A stretch of 64,000 nt of DNA, from positions 2,108,001 through 2,172,000 of the forward strand of contig NZ_CP012333.1 in NCBI RefSeq assembly GCF_001263205.1. Direction: 5' to 3'. Below, one piece after another: positions 24,091 through 32,833 of the stretch. Numbering within the stretch: position 1 is the stretch's first letter; each line of letters begins with the position of its first letter. Made by a program: the position numbers and the translations under genes. Source of the stretch: Labilithrix luteola. Its GTDB lineage: Bacteria > Myxococcota_A > Polyangia > Polyangiales > Polyangiaceae. Below the pieces are notes generated by a model. That model ran no database searches. It was not told the origin of the DNA and saw nothing but the letters and a program-made list of their open reading frames with translations.

Positions 24091-25329
24091 ATGGAAGTCC
24101 ATCCATCGTCGTCCGAACCGAGAGGCACGCGGACGGCCACCGCGGCACGGCTCATGACGCGATTCGCGGCACGGACGGGACTCATCTCGTCCGGCCCGCG
24201 GCGGCGCTACCTCTGGACCGATGCGTTCGCCGTTTGCAACTTCCTCGGTCTCGCGCGGGCTACGGGCGAGGGCTACTACCGAGAGCTCGCGCTGGATCTG
24301 GTCGAGAGCGTCCACCACGAGCTCGGTCGTCATCGTCGGGACGACCGCCGATTTCCAGGATGCATCAGCGGGCTGTCCGACGAGGACGGCGACGACCACC
24401 CCACGTACGGCGGCCTTCGCATCGGCAAACCATTCCCCGAACGCGATGCGGAGGTGCCGCTCGACGCGGACCTCGAGTGGGAACGCGACGGCCAGTACTT
24501 CCATTACCTCACCAAATGGATGCACGCGCTCGATCAGACGGCGTGCGCCACCGGCGACCTCAAATATCATCTCTGGGCACGCGAGCTCGCGGTGGTGGCT
24601 CATCGCGCGTTCTCGTACGGCCCGCCTCATGCGCGAAGAATGGCGTGGAAGCTCAGCATCGATCTGTCGCGTCCGCTCGTCGCGGTCATGGGTCAGCACG
24701 ATCCCCTCGACGGTTTCGTCACCTGCGCCGAGCTCGACGCCACGTCGACCGAGCTCGACGTTCCGCGGGAGCCGAGCCTCGCCGACGCGTCGGCCGATTT
24801 CGCGTCCATGCTCGAGCACGCGTCGTTCGCCACGGACGATCCACTCGGCATTGGAGGTCTTCTCTTCGACGCAATGCGACTCGTGCAGGCCGGTGCCGAC
24901 CGCCCCTTGGTCGCGGCGCTGCTCGAAGCCGCGGTCATCGGCCTACGCCACTACCTGTCCAATCCGGACCTGCGGTCACCGGCGGAGGCCCGCCTCGGTT
25001 TCCGCGAGCTCGGTCTCGCGATCGGCTTGGCGGCCATACCGATTCTCGCGACGCCGCCCGTCGTGGACGAACTCGATGCCGCCGCCCGCGCGACGCTCAC
25101 CGAGCTCTCGGACTATCTTCCTCTGCGAACGGAGATCGAAGCCTTCTGGCTCGACCCGGACCACCAAAAAGCGCGCTCGTGGAAAGACCACGAAGACATC
25201 GACGACGTGATGCTCGCGACGAGCCTCGTTCCACACGAGTTCCTCGTTCTCACCCCGAGCGCCTCGGCCACCGGCTCGCGATTCGGAGTGCTGGGCAGGC
25301 AGGAGCGTCGGCCGGGCGGGTCATGGTGA
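24091..25329 (+). CDS. conserved-looking helical protein, possible alpha/alpha-toroid
   Basis: A protein of 412 residues with no signal peptide or membrane segment. It has repeated helix pairs with aromatic residues (YLWTDAFAVCNFLGLARATG, YYRELALDLVESVHHELGRH, DGQYFHYLTKWMHALDQTA, KYHLWARELAVVAHRAF), a layout seen in six-hairpin enzymes such as epimerases and glycosidases. Acidic and aromatic residues in FPGCISGLSDEDGDDHPTYG could line a sugar site. I do not recognise a named family. It is divergent from hemG and overlaps the end of the UspA-hemerythrin gene by 9 nt. A later ATG at 24154 is an alternative start. Sugar-related function is an inference. Confidence 0.65.
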   Translation: MEVHPSSSEPRGTRTATAARLMTRFAARTGLISSGPRRRYLWTDAFAVCNFLGLARATGEGYYRELALDLVESVHHELGRHRRDDRRFPGCISGLSDEDGDDHPTYGGLRIGKPFPERDAEVPLDADLEWERDGQYFHYLTKWMHALDQTACATGDLKYHLWARELAVVAHRAFSYGPPHARRMAWKLSIDLSRPLVAVMGQHDPLDGFVTCAELDATSTELDVPREPSLADASADFASMLEHASFATDDPLGIGGLLFDAMRLVQAGADRPLVAALLEAAVIGLRHYLSNPDLRSPAEARLGFRELGLAIGLAAIPILATPPVVDELDAAARATLTELSDYLPLRTEIEAFWLDPDHQKARSWKDHEDIDDVMLATSLVPHEFLVLTPSASATGSRFGVLGRQERRPGGSW

Positions 25330-26166
25330 GGAGCGCTCGTCACGCGCACCGAAGGCCAGCGCATCGAACGAGAGATCGACGAACGGGTACAGGGCCGTGG
25401 CTTCGCGGACCTCGTGCTGGTGCAGGCGCTCGATCAGGTCTTCGGCGTCAGCCATGGGAAATGCATGGATCTCAATGTGGACGCCGAGCGTCGCGAGCAG
25501 GCGGCGCAGCTGTTCGTGTTCGTCGAGGAGCGCCTTCGCTTCCTCTGGCGCGACGAGCCGGAACGAGGGGAAGACCTCTCGTTCTTCTCTCTCCATGTGC
25601 GCCATGAGCGCCGGCTCGAAGTGGTTCCACTCTTCGATGACCTCGTTCCAGTCTCCCCTTCGGTAGGCGCTCGCGAGACCTTCGTAGACCTGCTCGAGTC
25701 GGCGATGGTCACGTCGGAGGATGTCCCCCGCGCGTTCGAAGTCGTTGGCAGACGGGCGCTCCTGAACCTCGGGCTGGCAGCGAACCACGAGGACGGTCCG
25801 GTCGGCGTGGTTCACGACCTCGGCTGCCGTGGTTCCGAGGGCACGCTCGACCACGCCGTGCTCATGCGCACCGATGACGATGACATCGACACTCTTCGAG
25901 GCTGCGGCTTCGCAGATGGTCTTTGCCGCCAAGCCGAAGCGCACTTCGCATCCGCCTCGGAAGCTCGGCGGCATGCTCGCTTCGAGACGCTCGAGACACC
26001 TGCGCGACTCGTCGAAGGCCGCATCGTTCACGAGGGATGCCTGGTGAGGCTCGATCACATGCAGCAGAGACAAGCGCCCTCCGACGTCGCGGGCAACCTC
26101 CACCGCTTTCGCGACGACGATCTCGGATTCACGACTACCGTCGACGGCAACGAGGATGCGTTTCAT
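25321..26166 (-). CDS. UspA - hemerythrin-like fusion protein
   Basis: A 281-residue two-domain protein. Residues 1-140 form a universal-stress-protein domain (MKRILVAVDGSRESEIVVAKA at the start and a truncated nucleotide-binding end HADRTVLVV). Residues 150-270 form an HHE/hemerythrin-like bundle with His/Glu ligands in ILRRDHRRLEQVYEGL, WNHFEPALMAHMEREEREVFP, LLDEHEQLRRLL and LHQHEVREATALYP, a four-helix bundle that can hold a di-iron centre and bind O2 or NO. The internal ATG at 26166 has a better ribosome site (CGAGG) than the first ATG at 26184. It lies directly downstream of the acyl-CoA synthetase gene and overlaps it in the longer version. Confidence 0.82.
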   Translation of the reverse strand: MKRILVAVDGSRESEIVVAKAVEVARDVGGRLSLLHVIEPHQASLVNDAAFDESRRCLERLEASMPPSFRGGCEVRFGLAAKTICEAAASKSVDVIVIGAHEHGVVERALGTTAAEVVNHADRTVLVVRCQPEVQERPSANDFERAGDILRRDHRRLEQVYEGLASAYRRGDWNEVIEEWNHFEPALMAHMEREEREVFPSFRLVAPEEAKALLDEHEQLRRLLATLGVHIEIHAFPMADAEDLIERLHQHEVREATALYPFVDLSFDALAFGARDERSSP

Positions 26167-26180
26167 GAACCTCGAGCCAT

Positions 26181-28898
26181 TCACACTCCGTGCCCGTTCA
26201 ATCGCATGCGCACGTCCAATCCGATCGCGCCTTCTCCGCGCGGCAAGACGACGAGCGGATTGATCTCGAACTCGAGCAGTTCGGGAACCACGTCCGCGAA
26301 CGCCGAGATCTTCTGGATGACGTCCAGAAGCGATGCCCGATCCGCGACCGGCGCTCCACGAAACCCGTCAAGGAGCTTGGCCCCGCGCAAACCGTCGATC
26401 ATCTCTGCGGCGTCGAGATCCGAAACGGGGGTGAGCCGGAACGCAACGTCCCGCATGAGCTCGACCTGCACCCCGCCGAGCCCGGCAACGATCAGCGGAC
26501 CGAACGATGGGTCCATCGTCACGCCGACGATGGCCTCCACGCCGCCGGAGTATTGCCGTTGAAGCGCCACCCCGCTCAACTCGTATCCCGCCGCTTCGAC
26601 ACGCCCGGCGAGCGCTTCGACCGCGGCCCTGACCGCTTCGTCGGAGTCCAATCCAAGGATGACGCCTCCGACGTCACTCTTGTGGACGAGACCGTTGGCG
26701 ACGGCTTTGGCCACGACGGGATAGCCTATGTCGCGCGCGGCCGCGACCGCAGCGTCGGACGTCGGCGCCGCCACCACGAGCTTGGCCATCGGAATGTCAG
26801 CGTCCTCCATGAGGCGTGCGACGACGTCCGGCGGTGCCCAGAACGGCGCAGGCCGCCCCGTGGTCACGCGTTCGATTTCTCGCCGGATCGACACGCGACG
26901 TTCCCGGTCGAGCGAGACGACGGTTCCGCGGGGTCGCTCGCGCCACCTCGCGTATCGCACGGCCGACGAGAGGGCGAGCGCCACGTTCTCGGGATAGCTG
27001 TAGGAAGGAATCTTTCCCCTTCGTCCGGTCGAAAGAATGGGCGGCGCGCCTTTCGTCGACATGAAGACGGTGGCAATCGGCTTGTCGTTCGGCACGCTTC
27101 CAGCAGCACTGGCGACCGCTGCGGCGACGTCTTCGGCTGTCGTGACGAGCGGCGGAATGTAGATCACGACGAGCGCATCCACGTTCGGGTCGTTCGCGAC
27201 GACCTCGATGGCTCGCGCATATTGATCCGCTGTGGCGGAGGCAATCATGTCGATTGGATTCGAGAGCCCCGCATCTTTCGGTAGAAATGCCTGGAGTCGC
27301 TCGATGGTCTTGGGCTCGAGCTCGGGCAGCTTCAAGCCCTGAGCCTCGCAAGCGTCCGCGAGGAGGATGCCGGGGCCTCCTGCATTCGTGACCACGCCAA
27401 CGCGCGGCCCGCGAGGCAGCGGCTGGGTGGAGAGCAGCGAGACGAGGTCGAACAGATCTTCGAGTGTCGTCGTCCGCAGAACCCCGGCTTGAGCGAACAG
27501 CGCGTCGACGCACACGTCCACGTTCGCCAATGCCGCGGAATGGCTGGCGGCGGCACGCGTACCGGCGGTCGATCTCCCGGATTTGACGGCAACGATGGGC
27601 TTGCGTCGAGCGACCGCGGGCGCGATGCGGGCAAACTTCCTGGGGTTACCGAAGCTCTCCAGGTAAAGCGCAATCACCTCGGTCGTCGGGTCGTCCGCCC
27701 AGTACGAGAGCAAATCGTTGCCCGAGACGTCGGCCTTGTTGCCCACGGACACGAAGCACGAGAGGCCGACGTTGAGTCGCGCGGCCTGGTCGAGCATCGC
27801 GATGCCGAGCGCGCCGCTCTGCGAAAGCATCGATACGTTGCCAGCGGGCGGCCACGTCGGCGCGAACGTGGCATCGAGCGAAAACTCGGGATTCGCATTG
27901 AGTACGCCCATGCAGTTCGGACCGACCATGCGCATCCCGGAGCTCCTCACGAGCGTGCGGAGGCGCTGCTGCACCTGTGCCCCGGTCGAGCCGGTCTCGG
28001 CGAATCCAGAAGAGATCACGACGACACCACGCACGCGCAGCCGAGCGCATTCGGCGATCGTCTCCTCCACGTCACGTGCTGGGACGGCGATGATCGCGAG
28101 GTCGACGGGCTGCCCAACGGCTCGGATCGACGGGAATGCAGGCAGTCCCCGGATCTCCTTCGCATTCGGATTGATGGGGTAGATACGACCGCGAAAGCCG
28201 GCCTTCCGTAGATTGTCGAGGATGGCGCCTCCGATCGTGTTCGGCCTTCGTGAAGCGCCAATCACCGCAACCGACGTGGGTTCGAAGAAGACGCGAACGC
28301 TCTCTGCTGCCGCTTTGCGTTCGCGCTTCAAACTCGCTTGGACGAACGCTTCGCTCTCGCTCGTCGGAAAGGTCACGCGGTAGATGCCTGACGCCATCGA
28401 CTCGCGAACCGGAAAGCCGCTCTCCGCGAACACACTCAACATCCTTGCATTGTCGGCCATCACGTCGGCTTCGAGCTCTTCGATACCTGCCGAACGAGCA
28501 ATGCGGGCGAGGTGCTCGAGCAGCAGCGTACCGATGCCTCTTCCTTGATGCTCGTCGGCCACGCTGAAGGCAACCTCGGCGCGTTGGCCGGCCCCGTCAC
28601 CTTCTGCGGAACTGCAATACCGGCCGACTCCGATGATGTGCTCGGCCCCATCTTCGCGGAGCACGGCGGCGAGCGCCACGTGCCGGACGAAGTCGATGTT
28701 CGTCAGGTAGTGAACCTCGCTCGGCGTGAGCTCGGTCTTCGCCATGAACGCCCGGTGACGAATCGAATCGGCACTGAGTCGGTGGAATAGCTCGAGAATC
28801 CTAGGTCCATCGTCGGCGCGCAAGGCGCGTACGAGGAGCGAGCCACCGTCGCGCAAGACGACCGGCACGGAATAATCGCGAGCCTGGAGGTGGTCCAT
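26181..28898 (-). CDS. GNAT - NDP-forming acyl-CoA synthetase fusion (Pat-like protein acetyltransferase)
   Basis: The 905-residue protein has an N-terminal GNAT domain (residues about 20-175, motif VADEHQGRGIGTLLLEHL) fused to a CoA-binding domain (AVIGASRRPNTIGGAI, about 211-226), ligase domains with MVGPNCMGV and LSQSGALG, and an ATP-grasp domain (about 690-905). The His that is phosphorylated in ADP-forming synthetases appears conserved at H453 (AAASHSAAL); in many protein acetyltransferases of the Pat/PatZ group this site is lost. It may therefore still make acetyl-CoA from acetate, or be a lysine acetyltransferase, or do both. Its place next to phosphoketolase and acetate kinase suits acetate handling. 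Confidence 0.85.
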   Translation of the reverse strand: MDHLQARDYSVPVVLRDGGSLLVRALRADDGPRILELFHRLSADSIRHRAFMAKTELTPSEVHYLTNIDFVRHVALAAVLREDGAEHIIGVGRYCSSAEGDGAGQRAEVAFSVADEHQGRGIGTLLLEHLARIARSAGIEELEADVMADNARMLSVFAESGFPVRESMASGIYRVTFPTSESEAFVQASLKRERKAAAESVRVFFEPTSVAVIGASRRPNTIGGAILDNLRKAGFRGRIYPINPNAKEIRGLPAFPSIRAVGQPVDLAIIAVPARDVEETIAECARLRVRGVVVISSGFAETGSTGAQVQQRLRTLVRSSGMRMVGPNCMGVLNANPEFSLDATFAPTWPPAGNVSMLSQSGALGIAMLDQAARLNVGLSCFVSVGNKADVSGNDLLSYWADDPTTEVIALYLESFGNPRKFARIAPAVARRKPIVAVKSGRSTAGTRAAASHSAALANVDVCVDALFAQAGVLRTTTLEDLFDLVSLLSTQPLPRGPRVGVVTNAGGPGILLADACEAQGLKLPELEPKTIERLQAFLPKDAGLSNPIDMIASATADQYARAIEVVANDPNVDALVVIYIPPLVTTAEDVAAAVASAAGSVPNDKPIATVFMSTKGAPPILSTGRRGKIPSYSYPENVALALSSAVRYARWRERPRGTVVSLDRERRVSIRREIERVTTGRPAPFWAPPDVVARLMEDADIPMAKLVVAAPTSDAAVAAARDIGYPVVAKAVANGLVHKSDVGGVILGLDSDEAVRAAVEALAGRVEAAGYELSGVALQRQYSGGVEAIVGVTMDPSFGPLIVAGLGGVQVELMRDVAFRLTPVSDLDAAEMIDGLRGAKLLDGFRGAPVADRASLLDVIQKISAFADVVPELLEFEINPLVVLPRGEGAIGLDVRMRLNGHGV

Positions 28899-29135
28899 GT
28901 GCCGGCGGGGAGCAAGAGACGCACCAGTCGGACACGAAAAAAAGGGCTCGACCTATTCGGAACGTGCGAGCCGGCGAGGACCACGGATGACGCAAGGCAT
29001 GCGCTGCAATGCAGACCATTCGTCATGGCTCGGCGTGGGTCCCAGGCGTCGAGTGAGCTCGAGCCGTGGGTAGCGCATGGGCGCAGTGGGTGCATCCGTG
29101 ACGAAACACCGGTAGAGGTACGGCCAGAGAACGCC
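28899..29135. promoter_or_regulatory. divergent promoter region between the Pat-like gene and the antiporter
   Basis: A 237-nt gap between divergent genes. It contains an A-run (28938-28944) and a small odd palindrome, CTGCAATGCAG. No clear sigma-factor motif could be assigned by eye. Confidence 0.35.
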
Positions 29136-30728
29136 ATGATCCTCTTCGAGCTCGTGATCGGCTTGCTGTTCGTCGGTGCGCTCGGCACGATCTGGTCGGA
29201 TCGCGTCGGGATCCCCTACCCCGCGCTTTTGGCGCTCGTGGGAACGCTCATCGCGCTCGTGCCAGGGGCACCGGGCGTGGAGCTCGATCCGGAGCTGGCG
29301 CTCGCCCTGTTCGTCGCGCCGACGTTGCTCGACGCCGCGTACGACGCCTCACCACGTGACCTGAAGAAGAACCTCGGGCCGGTCTTGAGCTTGGCCGTGG
29401 TGATGGTGGTCCTGACCGTCATGGCCGTCGCCGTGTCGGCACGCATCGTCGTCCCCGAAATGGGTTGGGCGGCCGCCATCGCGCTCGGGGCCATCGTCGC
29501 GCCTCCCGACGCCTCCGCGGCCACCGCCGTCCTGCGAAAGCTCCAGCCTCCGCATCAGCTCCTCGTGGTCCTCGAGGGCGAGAGCCTCTTCAACGATGCG
29601 TCGTCGCTGCTCATCTATCGCATCGCCGTCGGAGCGGCGGTGACGGGTGCATTTTCCGCCTGGAAGGTGGTACCCATGCTCCTCCTCACGTGTGGAGGCG
29701 GCGTCGTGGTCGGGTGGTTGCTCGCGCGCCTCCAGATTTATTGCGTGCGCCGCGTGCACGACGTCTCCATCAACGTGCTCCTGCAGTTCGTGGGCACGTT
29801 CGCGGTGTGGATGATTGCCGAACGCATCGGTCTGTCGGCGATCATCACCGTCGTATCGTTCGCCATGACGGTGGCCCAGCGCATGGCAGGCCGCATGAGC
29901 GCCAGACATCGCATTGCCTCGTACGCCGTTTGGGACGTCGCGGTGCTCGTCTTGAACGTGCTCGCCTTCGTCATGATCGGCCTGCAATTGCGGGCGATTC
30001 TCTCTCGCGTCCACGGTGACGAATGGCGCGTCTACGCTCTCACCGCCGGCGCCGTTTGCGCGGCCGTGATTCTCGTTCGCGTCGTCTGGATCCTGACCTA
30101 TTCCGCAGCAGCGCGCTGGACGGTTCGTCGGTTCGGGCCTCGGCGAGGGTCCGACATGGTGCCTCCTCCAGGCAGTGACGTCCTCGCCTCGTGGTGTGGA
30201 ATGCGCGGCATCGTCACGCTGGCAACGGCGCTGGCGCTGCCGAACGGATCACCGTCGTTTCCGTATCGCGACCTCATCATCTTCTCCGCGTTCTGCGTCG
30301 TGCTGACCACACTGGTGCTCCAGGGGTCCACGTTGCGTCCACTCATGAGGGGACTCGAATTGCGCGACAACGGCATCGTGGAACGCGAAATCGACGTCGC
30401 GCGCGCCGAAACCGCTCGCGCGGCGTTGCGCGTGATCGAAACGTCGGAGTCCAGTTCGCACTCCGCAGACATGCTCCGTCGCGAATACGAGGCGCGTTTG
30501 CACGCAGGCGAAGCGCGCGTACGGCTCGAGTCCGAGAGTGACGAAGCTGGCAGCGTCGCTGCCCTCCAGCGGCGCGCGGTGATGGCTCAACGTGACGCGC
30601 TCACCGAGCTACGCGCCCGTCGCGTCATCGGCGACGACGCGTTCCACGTTCTGGAAGAAGAGATCGACCTACTCGAGTTGACCGCCGACGCTCGCATCCG
30701 GCCCACGATCGAGCGCCCCGCGTCGTGA
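29136..30728 (+). CDS. CPA1-family Na+/H+ antiporter
   Basis: A protein of 530 residues with about 12 hydrophobic segments followed by a hydrophilic C-terminal tail of about 120 residues with helical, charged character. CPA1 landmarks are GAIVAPPDASAA and the ND-containing transport helix VVLEGESLFNDASSLLIYR. WCGMRGIVTLATALALP matches the GxRG motif in the late helices. It exchanges Na+ or K+ for protons at the inner membrane. The ATG at 29136 opens on the first helix (ILFELVIGLLFVGALG). Its 3' end overlaps the convergent NifU-like gene by 60 nt. Confidence 0.88.
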   Translation: MILFELVIGLLFVGALGTIWSDRVGIPYPALLALVGTLIALVPGAPGVELDPELALALFVAPTLLDAAYDASPRDLKKNLGPVLSLAVVMVVLTVMAVAVSARIVVPEMGWAAAIALGAIVAPPDASAATAVLRKLQPPHQLLVVLEGESLFNDASSLLIYRIAVGAAVTGAFSAWKVVPMLLLTCGGGVVVGWLLARLQIYCVRRVHDVSINVLLQFVGTFAVWMIAERIGLSAIITVVSFAMTVAQRMAGRMSARHRIASYAVWDVAVLVLNVLAFVMIGLQLRAILSRVHGDEWRVYALTAGAVCAAVILVRVVWILTYSAAARWTVRRFGPRRGSDMVPPPGSDVLASWCGMRGIVTLATALALPNGSPSFPYRDLIIFSAFCVVLTTLVLQGSTLRPLMRGLELRDNGIVEREIDVARAETARAALRVIETSESSSHSADMLRREYEARLHAGEARVRLESESDEAGSVAALQRRAVMAQRDALTELRARRVIGDDAFHVLEEEIDLLELTADARIRPTIERPAS

Positions 30729-31010
30729 CGCGCTCTCGACGTTGGCGCCAAGAAGCTTGGCGTTCGGCGGAATCGGCACCCCGGAGCTGACGCAGAGCTC
30801 CGCGCTCGGGAAGATCTGCTTCACCAGAGGCGCGAGCACCGTGCGCTCGACGAAGGCGTTGCCCGGACAGCCCGAATAGGCTCCCGCGAGATGAAGATGC
30901 ACGCGGGTGGACGACGCCGTGACCACGTACAACGTCGCGCTGTCGATCGCGACGAGCGGCACCACGATCGACGTGAGCAGAGCTTCGAGTTCCTCAGCGG
31001 CGGAGGCCAT
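30669..31010 (-). CDS. NifU C-terminal-like protein with an altered Cys site
   Basis: A product of about 113 residues resembling the NifU C-terminal (Nfu) domain: EELEALLTSIVVPLVAIDSA at the start, the strand VHLHLAG, then GAYSGCPGNAFVERTVLAPL. In Nfu proteins the equivalent motif is CxxC and carries an Fe-S cluster; here the first Cys is Tyr (YSGC). A second Cys occurs later in AELCVSSG. Cluster binding is therefore doubtful. The last 20 residues lie inside the 3' end of the antiporter gene. The start is uncertain; 31010 follows GGTG, and 31043 is the longer option. Confidence 0.6.
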   Translation of the reverse strand: MASAAEELEALLTSIVVPLVAIDSATLYVVTASSTRVHLHLAGAYSGCPGNAFVERTVLAPLVKQIFPSAELCVSSGVPIPPNAKLLGANVESASRRGALDRGPDASVGGQLE

Positions 31011-31258
31011 TTCACCGTCATTGTAGCGGACGCATGATGACATTGAAATTCATCTTCAATTGAGCTAGGGTCGTCCAGCGTTTGCGGAATGGACCAGCAG
31101 AAACGGTGCCTGACCGACGAAAGGTGGCGAGCACCGTCGACGGCCGGCAACGACGCGTTTCATCGCGGTGACCATCGCGCAGCGCGTGCGCTCCGTGACT
31201 CGCTCTCGTCGAAGGGCTGTGCATCTTTGCGCTCGCCGGAGCATGTAGCGATGCCCCA
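31011..31258. other. intergenic region upstream of the NifU-like gene
   Basis: An AT-rich 17-bp dyad TTGAA-N7-TTCAA lies at 31043-31059, overlapping the longer start option of the NifU-like gene. No gene is supported up to 31258. Confidence 0.4.
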
Positions 31259-31531
31259 GTGCTTCATGCCTTCGCTTGCCACAACCTCGCCGAGCTCGAG
31301 GCCGAGCTCGAACAACGTGCCCGTGACGAAGCACGGGCGTCGTATTTGCTGGCAAGGGCGCTCGAGCTTCTCGTCGAAACGGCGAGAGACGACTCCCTAC
31401 CCCTCGCGCTACGTGCTAGCTCCGTCGACAACCTGAAGCGCGCACTTACAGAAATGGTGGAGCATTCCTCCGCGAAGTCCGCCGATGCGCTAGCCTCCGT
31501 CACCGCCGGTCACCCGCGACTCGTCTCGTAA
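31259..31531 (+). CDS. hypothetical small helical protein
   Basis: A possible 90-residue protein from a GTG start. It is helical and charged (LAELEAELEQRARDEARASY followed by LLARALELLVETA), and third-position GC is high, which favours real coding. The frame is also open upstream to 31199 but has no good start there, and the ribosome site is weak. It lies 13 nt before the ferredoxin-NADP reductase gene and could be co-transcribed with it. No family recognised. Confidence 0.4.
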   Translation: MLHAFACHNLAELEAELEQRARDEARASYLLARALELLVETARDDSLPLALRASSVDNLKRALTEMVEHSSAKSADALASVTAGHPRLVS

Positions 31532-31544
31532 TCTCCGAAGTCCC

Positions 31545-32354
31545 ATGATGAACACCACTTCGATCTCCGCTCCCAGCTGGTCATCCAAGTACACGGCCGA
31601 ACGCATTCTCGACGTCCACCACTGGACGGATCGTCTCTTCACGATCCGCTGTACACGCAGCGCCGGCTTCCGTTTCGCCAACGGTCAGTTCGTCATGATG
31701 GGTCTCGAGGTCGGTGGGCAACCGCTCACGCGCGCCTACTCGATGGCCAGCGCGAACTACGAAGAGACGTTGGAGTTCTTCTCCATCAAGGTGGAAGACG
31801 GTCCGCTCACGTCGCGCCTGCAGCACGTCAAAGTCGGCGACACGGTGCTCGTCGGCAAGCGCCCCACCGGCACGCTCACCGTCGGCAACCTTCGCGATGG
31901 CAAGACGCTCTGGCTCCTCGCCACGGGCACCGGCCTCGCGCCGTTCCTCAGCGTCGTGAAGGATCCGGAGACGTACGAACGCTTCGACCGCGTGGTGCTC
32001 ACGCACACGTGCCGTAACGTCGACGACCTCGCCTACGCGCGCTTCCTCGAGCACGAGCTGCCGTCGCACGACGAGCTCGGCGAGCTCATTCGCCCGCGTC
32101 TCGTCTACTACCCGTCCGTCACGCGCGAGCCCTTCCGCACGATGGGCCGCATCACGGACCTCCTCTCCTCGGGCCGCGCCAACGAAGATCTCGGCCTCCC
32201 GCCGCTCGACCCCGCCAGCGACCGCATCATGCTTTGCGGCAACCCCGAGATGCTCAAGGAGACGTCGGCCTTGCTCGAGGCGCGCGGCTTCCAGGAAGGC
32301 AACAGCGGCGAACCCGGCGACTACCTGATCGAAAAAGCCTTCGCCATCAAGTAG
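31545..32354 (+). CDS. fpr: ferredoxin(flavodoxin)-NADP+ reductase
   Basis: A 269-residue FAD enzyme that shuttles electrons between NADPH and ferredoxin or flavodoxin. The FAD-binding motif RAYSMAS (R-x-Y-S/T) is at about residues 64-70, and the flanking NGQFVMMGLEVGG and FFSIKVEDGPLTSRLQ fit bacterial Fpr. The NADP domain begins at WLLATGTGLAPFLSVVKD and contains VLTHTCRNVDDLAY and RIMLCGNPEML, with a C-terminal GDYLIEKAFAIK tail of the bacterial subclass. Start MMNTTS has two in-frame ATGs (31545 and 31548). Likely cytosolic. Confidence 0.92.
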   Translation: MMNTTSISAPSWSSKYTAERILDVHHWTDRLFTIRCTRSAGFRFANGQFVMMGLEVGGQPLTRAYSMASANYEETLEFFSIKVEDGPLTSRLQHVKVGDTVLVGKRPTGTLTVGNLRDGKTLWLLATGTGLAPFLSVVKDPETYERFDRVVLTHTCRNVDDLAYARFLEHELPSHDELGELIRPRLVYYPSVTREPFRTMGRITDLLSSGRANEDLGLPPLDPASDRIMLCGNPEMLKETSALLEARGFQEGNSGEPGDYLIEKAFAIK

Positions 32355-32422
32355 CGCCGAGCAAGCGGGCGACGAGCGGATCGTTCACCCCGCTCGTCGA
32401 CCGTGACGGCGATCGATGGGGG

Positions 32423-32833
32423 TCAGTCCCTCTTTCTGGCCGTCAGAAACGAGTACGAGAACATCCTCGAGGCGGCGGCTCGCACGCGAGCAACGGCGTT
32501 GGCGCTGAGCTGTCTCATCACTTCGCCGCGTCGTTCGGTATAGGCCCGCGCGAGCTCACCGGCGGCCTCGACGAGCGCCGCGGAGATCGGTGCGTAACGG
32601 AATGCGCGACCACTCTCGGTCGAGCGCTCGACGATCAGCCCACCTCGAACGAGGTGCTCGAGCGCCTGCGTCGCCATTGGCTCCGCGAGACCGAGCTCTA
32701 CCCCTGCCTTCGAAGGCAGCCAGCTCTCGCTCGCGTGTTCGCGAAGCAGAAGCAGAAGCTCGAGCTGCTCCAGCGATTCGATTCGATCGCGCAAGAGCGC
32801 TTCGACTTCGTTCGCGATAGGCCCGTCGTCCAT
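32423..32833 (-). CDS. small winged-helix transcriptional regulator
   Basis: A protein of 136 residues, starting at ATG 32833. It has a helical N-terminus (NEVEALLRDRIESLEQLELL), then a winged-helix-like region, EPMATQALEHLVRGGLIVERSTESGRAFRYAPI, in which a recognition helix is followed by a beta-wing. A C-terminal helical stretch (AYTERRGEVMRQLSANAVARVR) may dimerise. The pattern resembles MarR/HxlR-like regulators, but the family is unclear. A 20-bp dyad lies about 100 nt upstream and could be its operator. The longer frame to 33118 contains poorly biased codons and was not used. Confidence 0.6.
   Translation of the reverse strand: MDDGPIANEVEALLRDRIESLEQLELLLLLREHASESWLPSKAGVELGLAEPMATQALEHLVRGGLIVERSTESGRAFRYAPISAALVEAAGELARAYTERRGEVMRQLSANAVARVRAAASRMFSYSFLTARKRD

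Noticed and set aside
23899..24819. Long upstream extension of the HemG-like frame
   Set aside because: The FMN motif starts at ATG 23898; the upstream part overlaps the divergent 24091 gene and looks non-coding.
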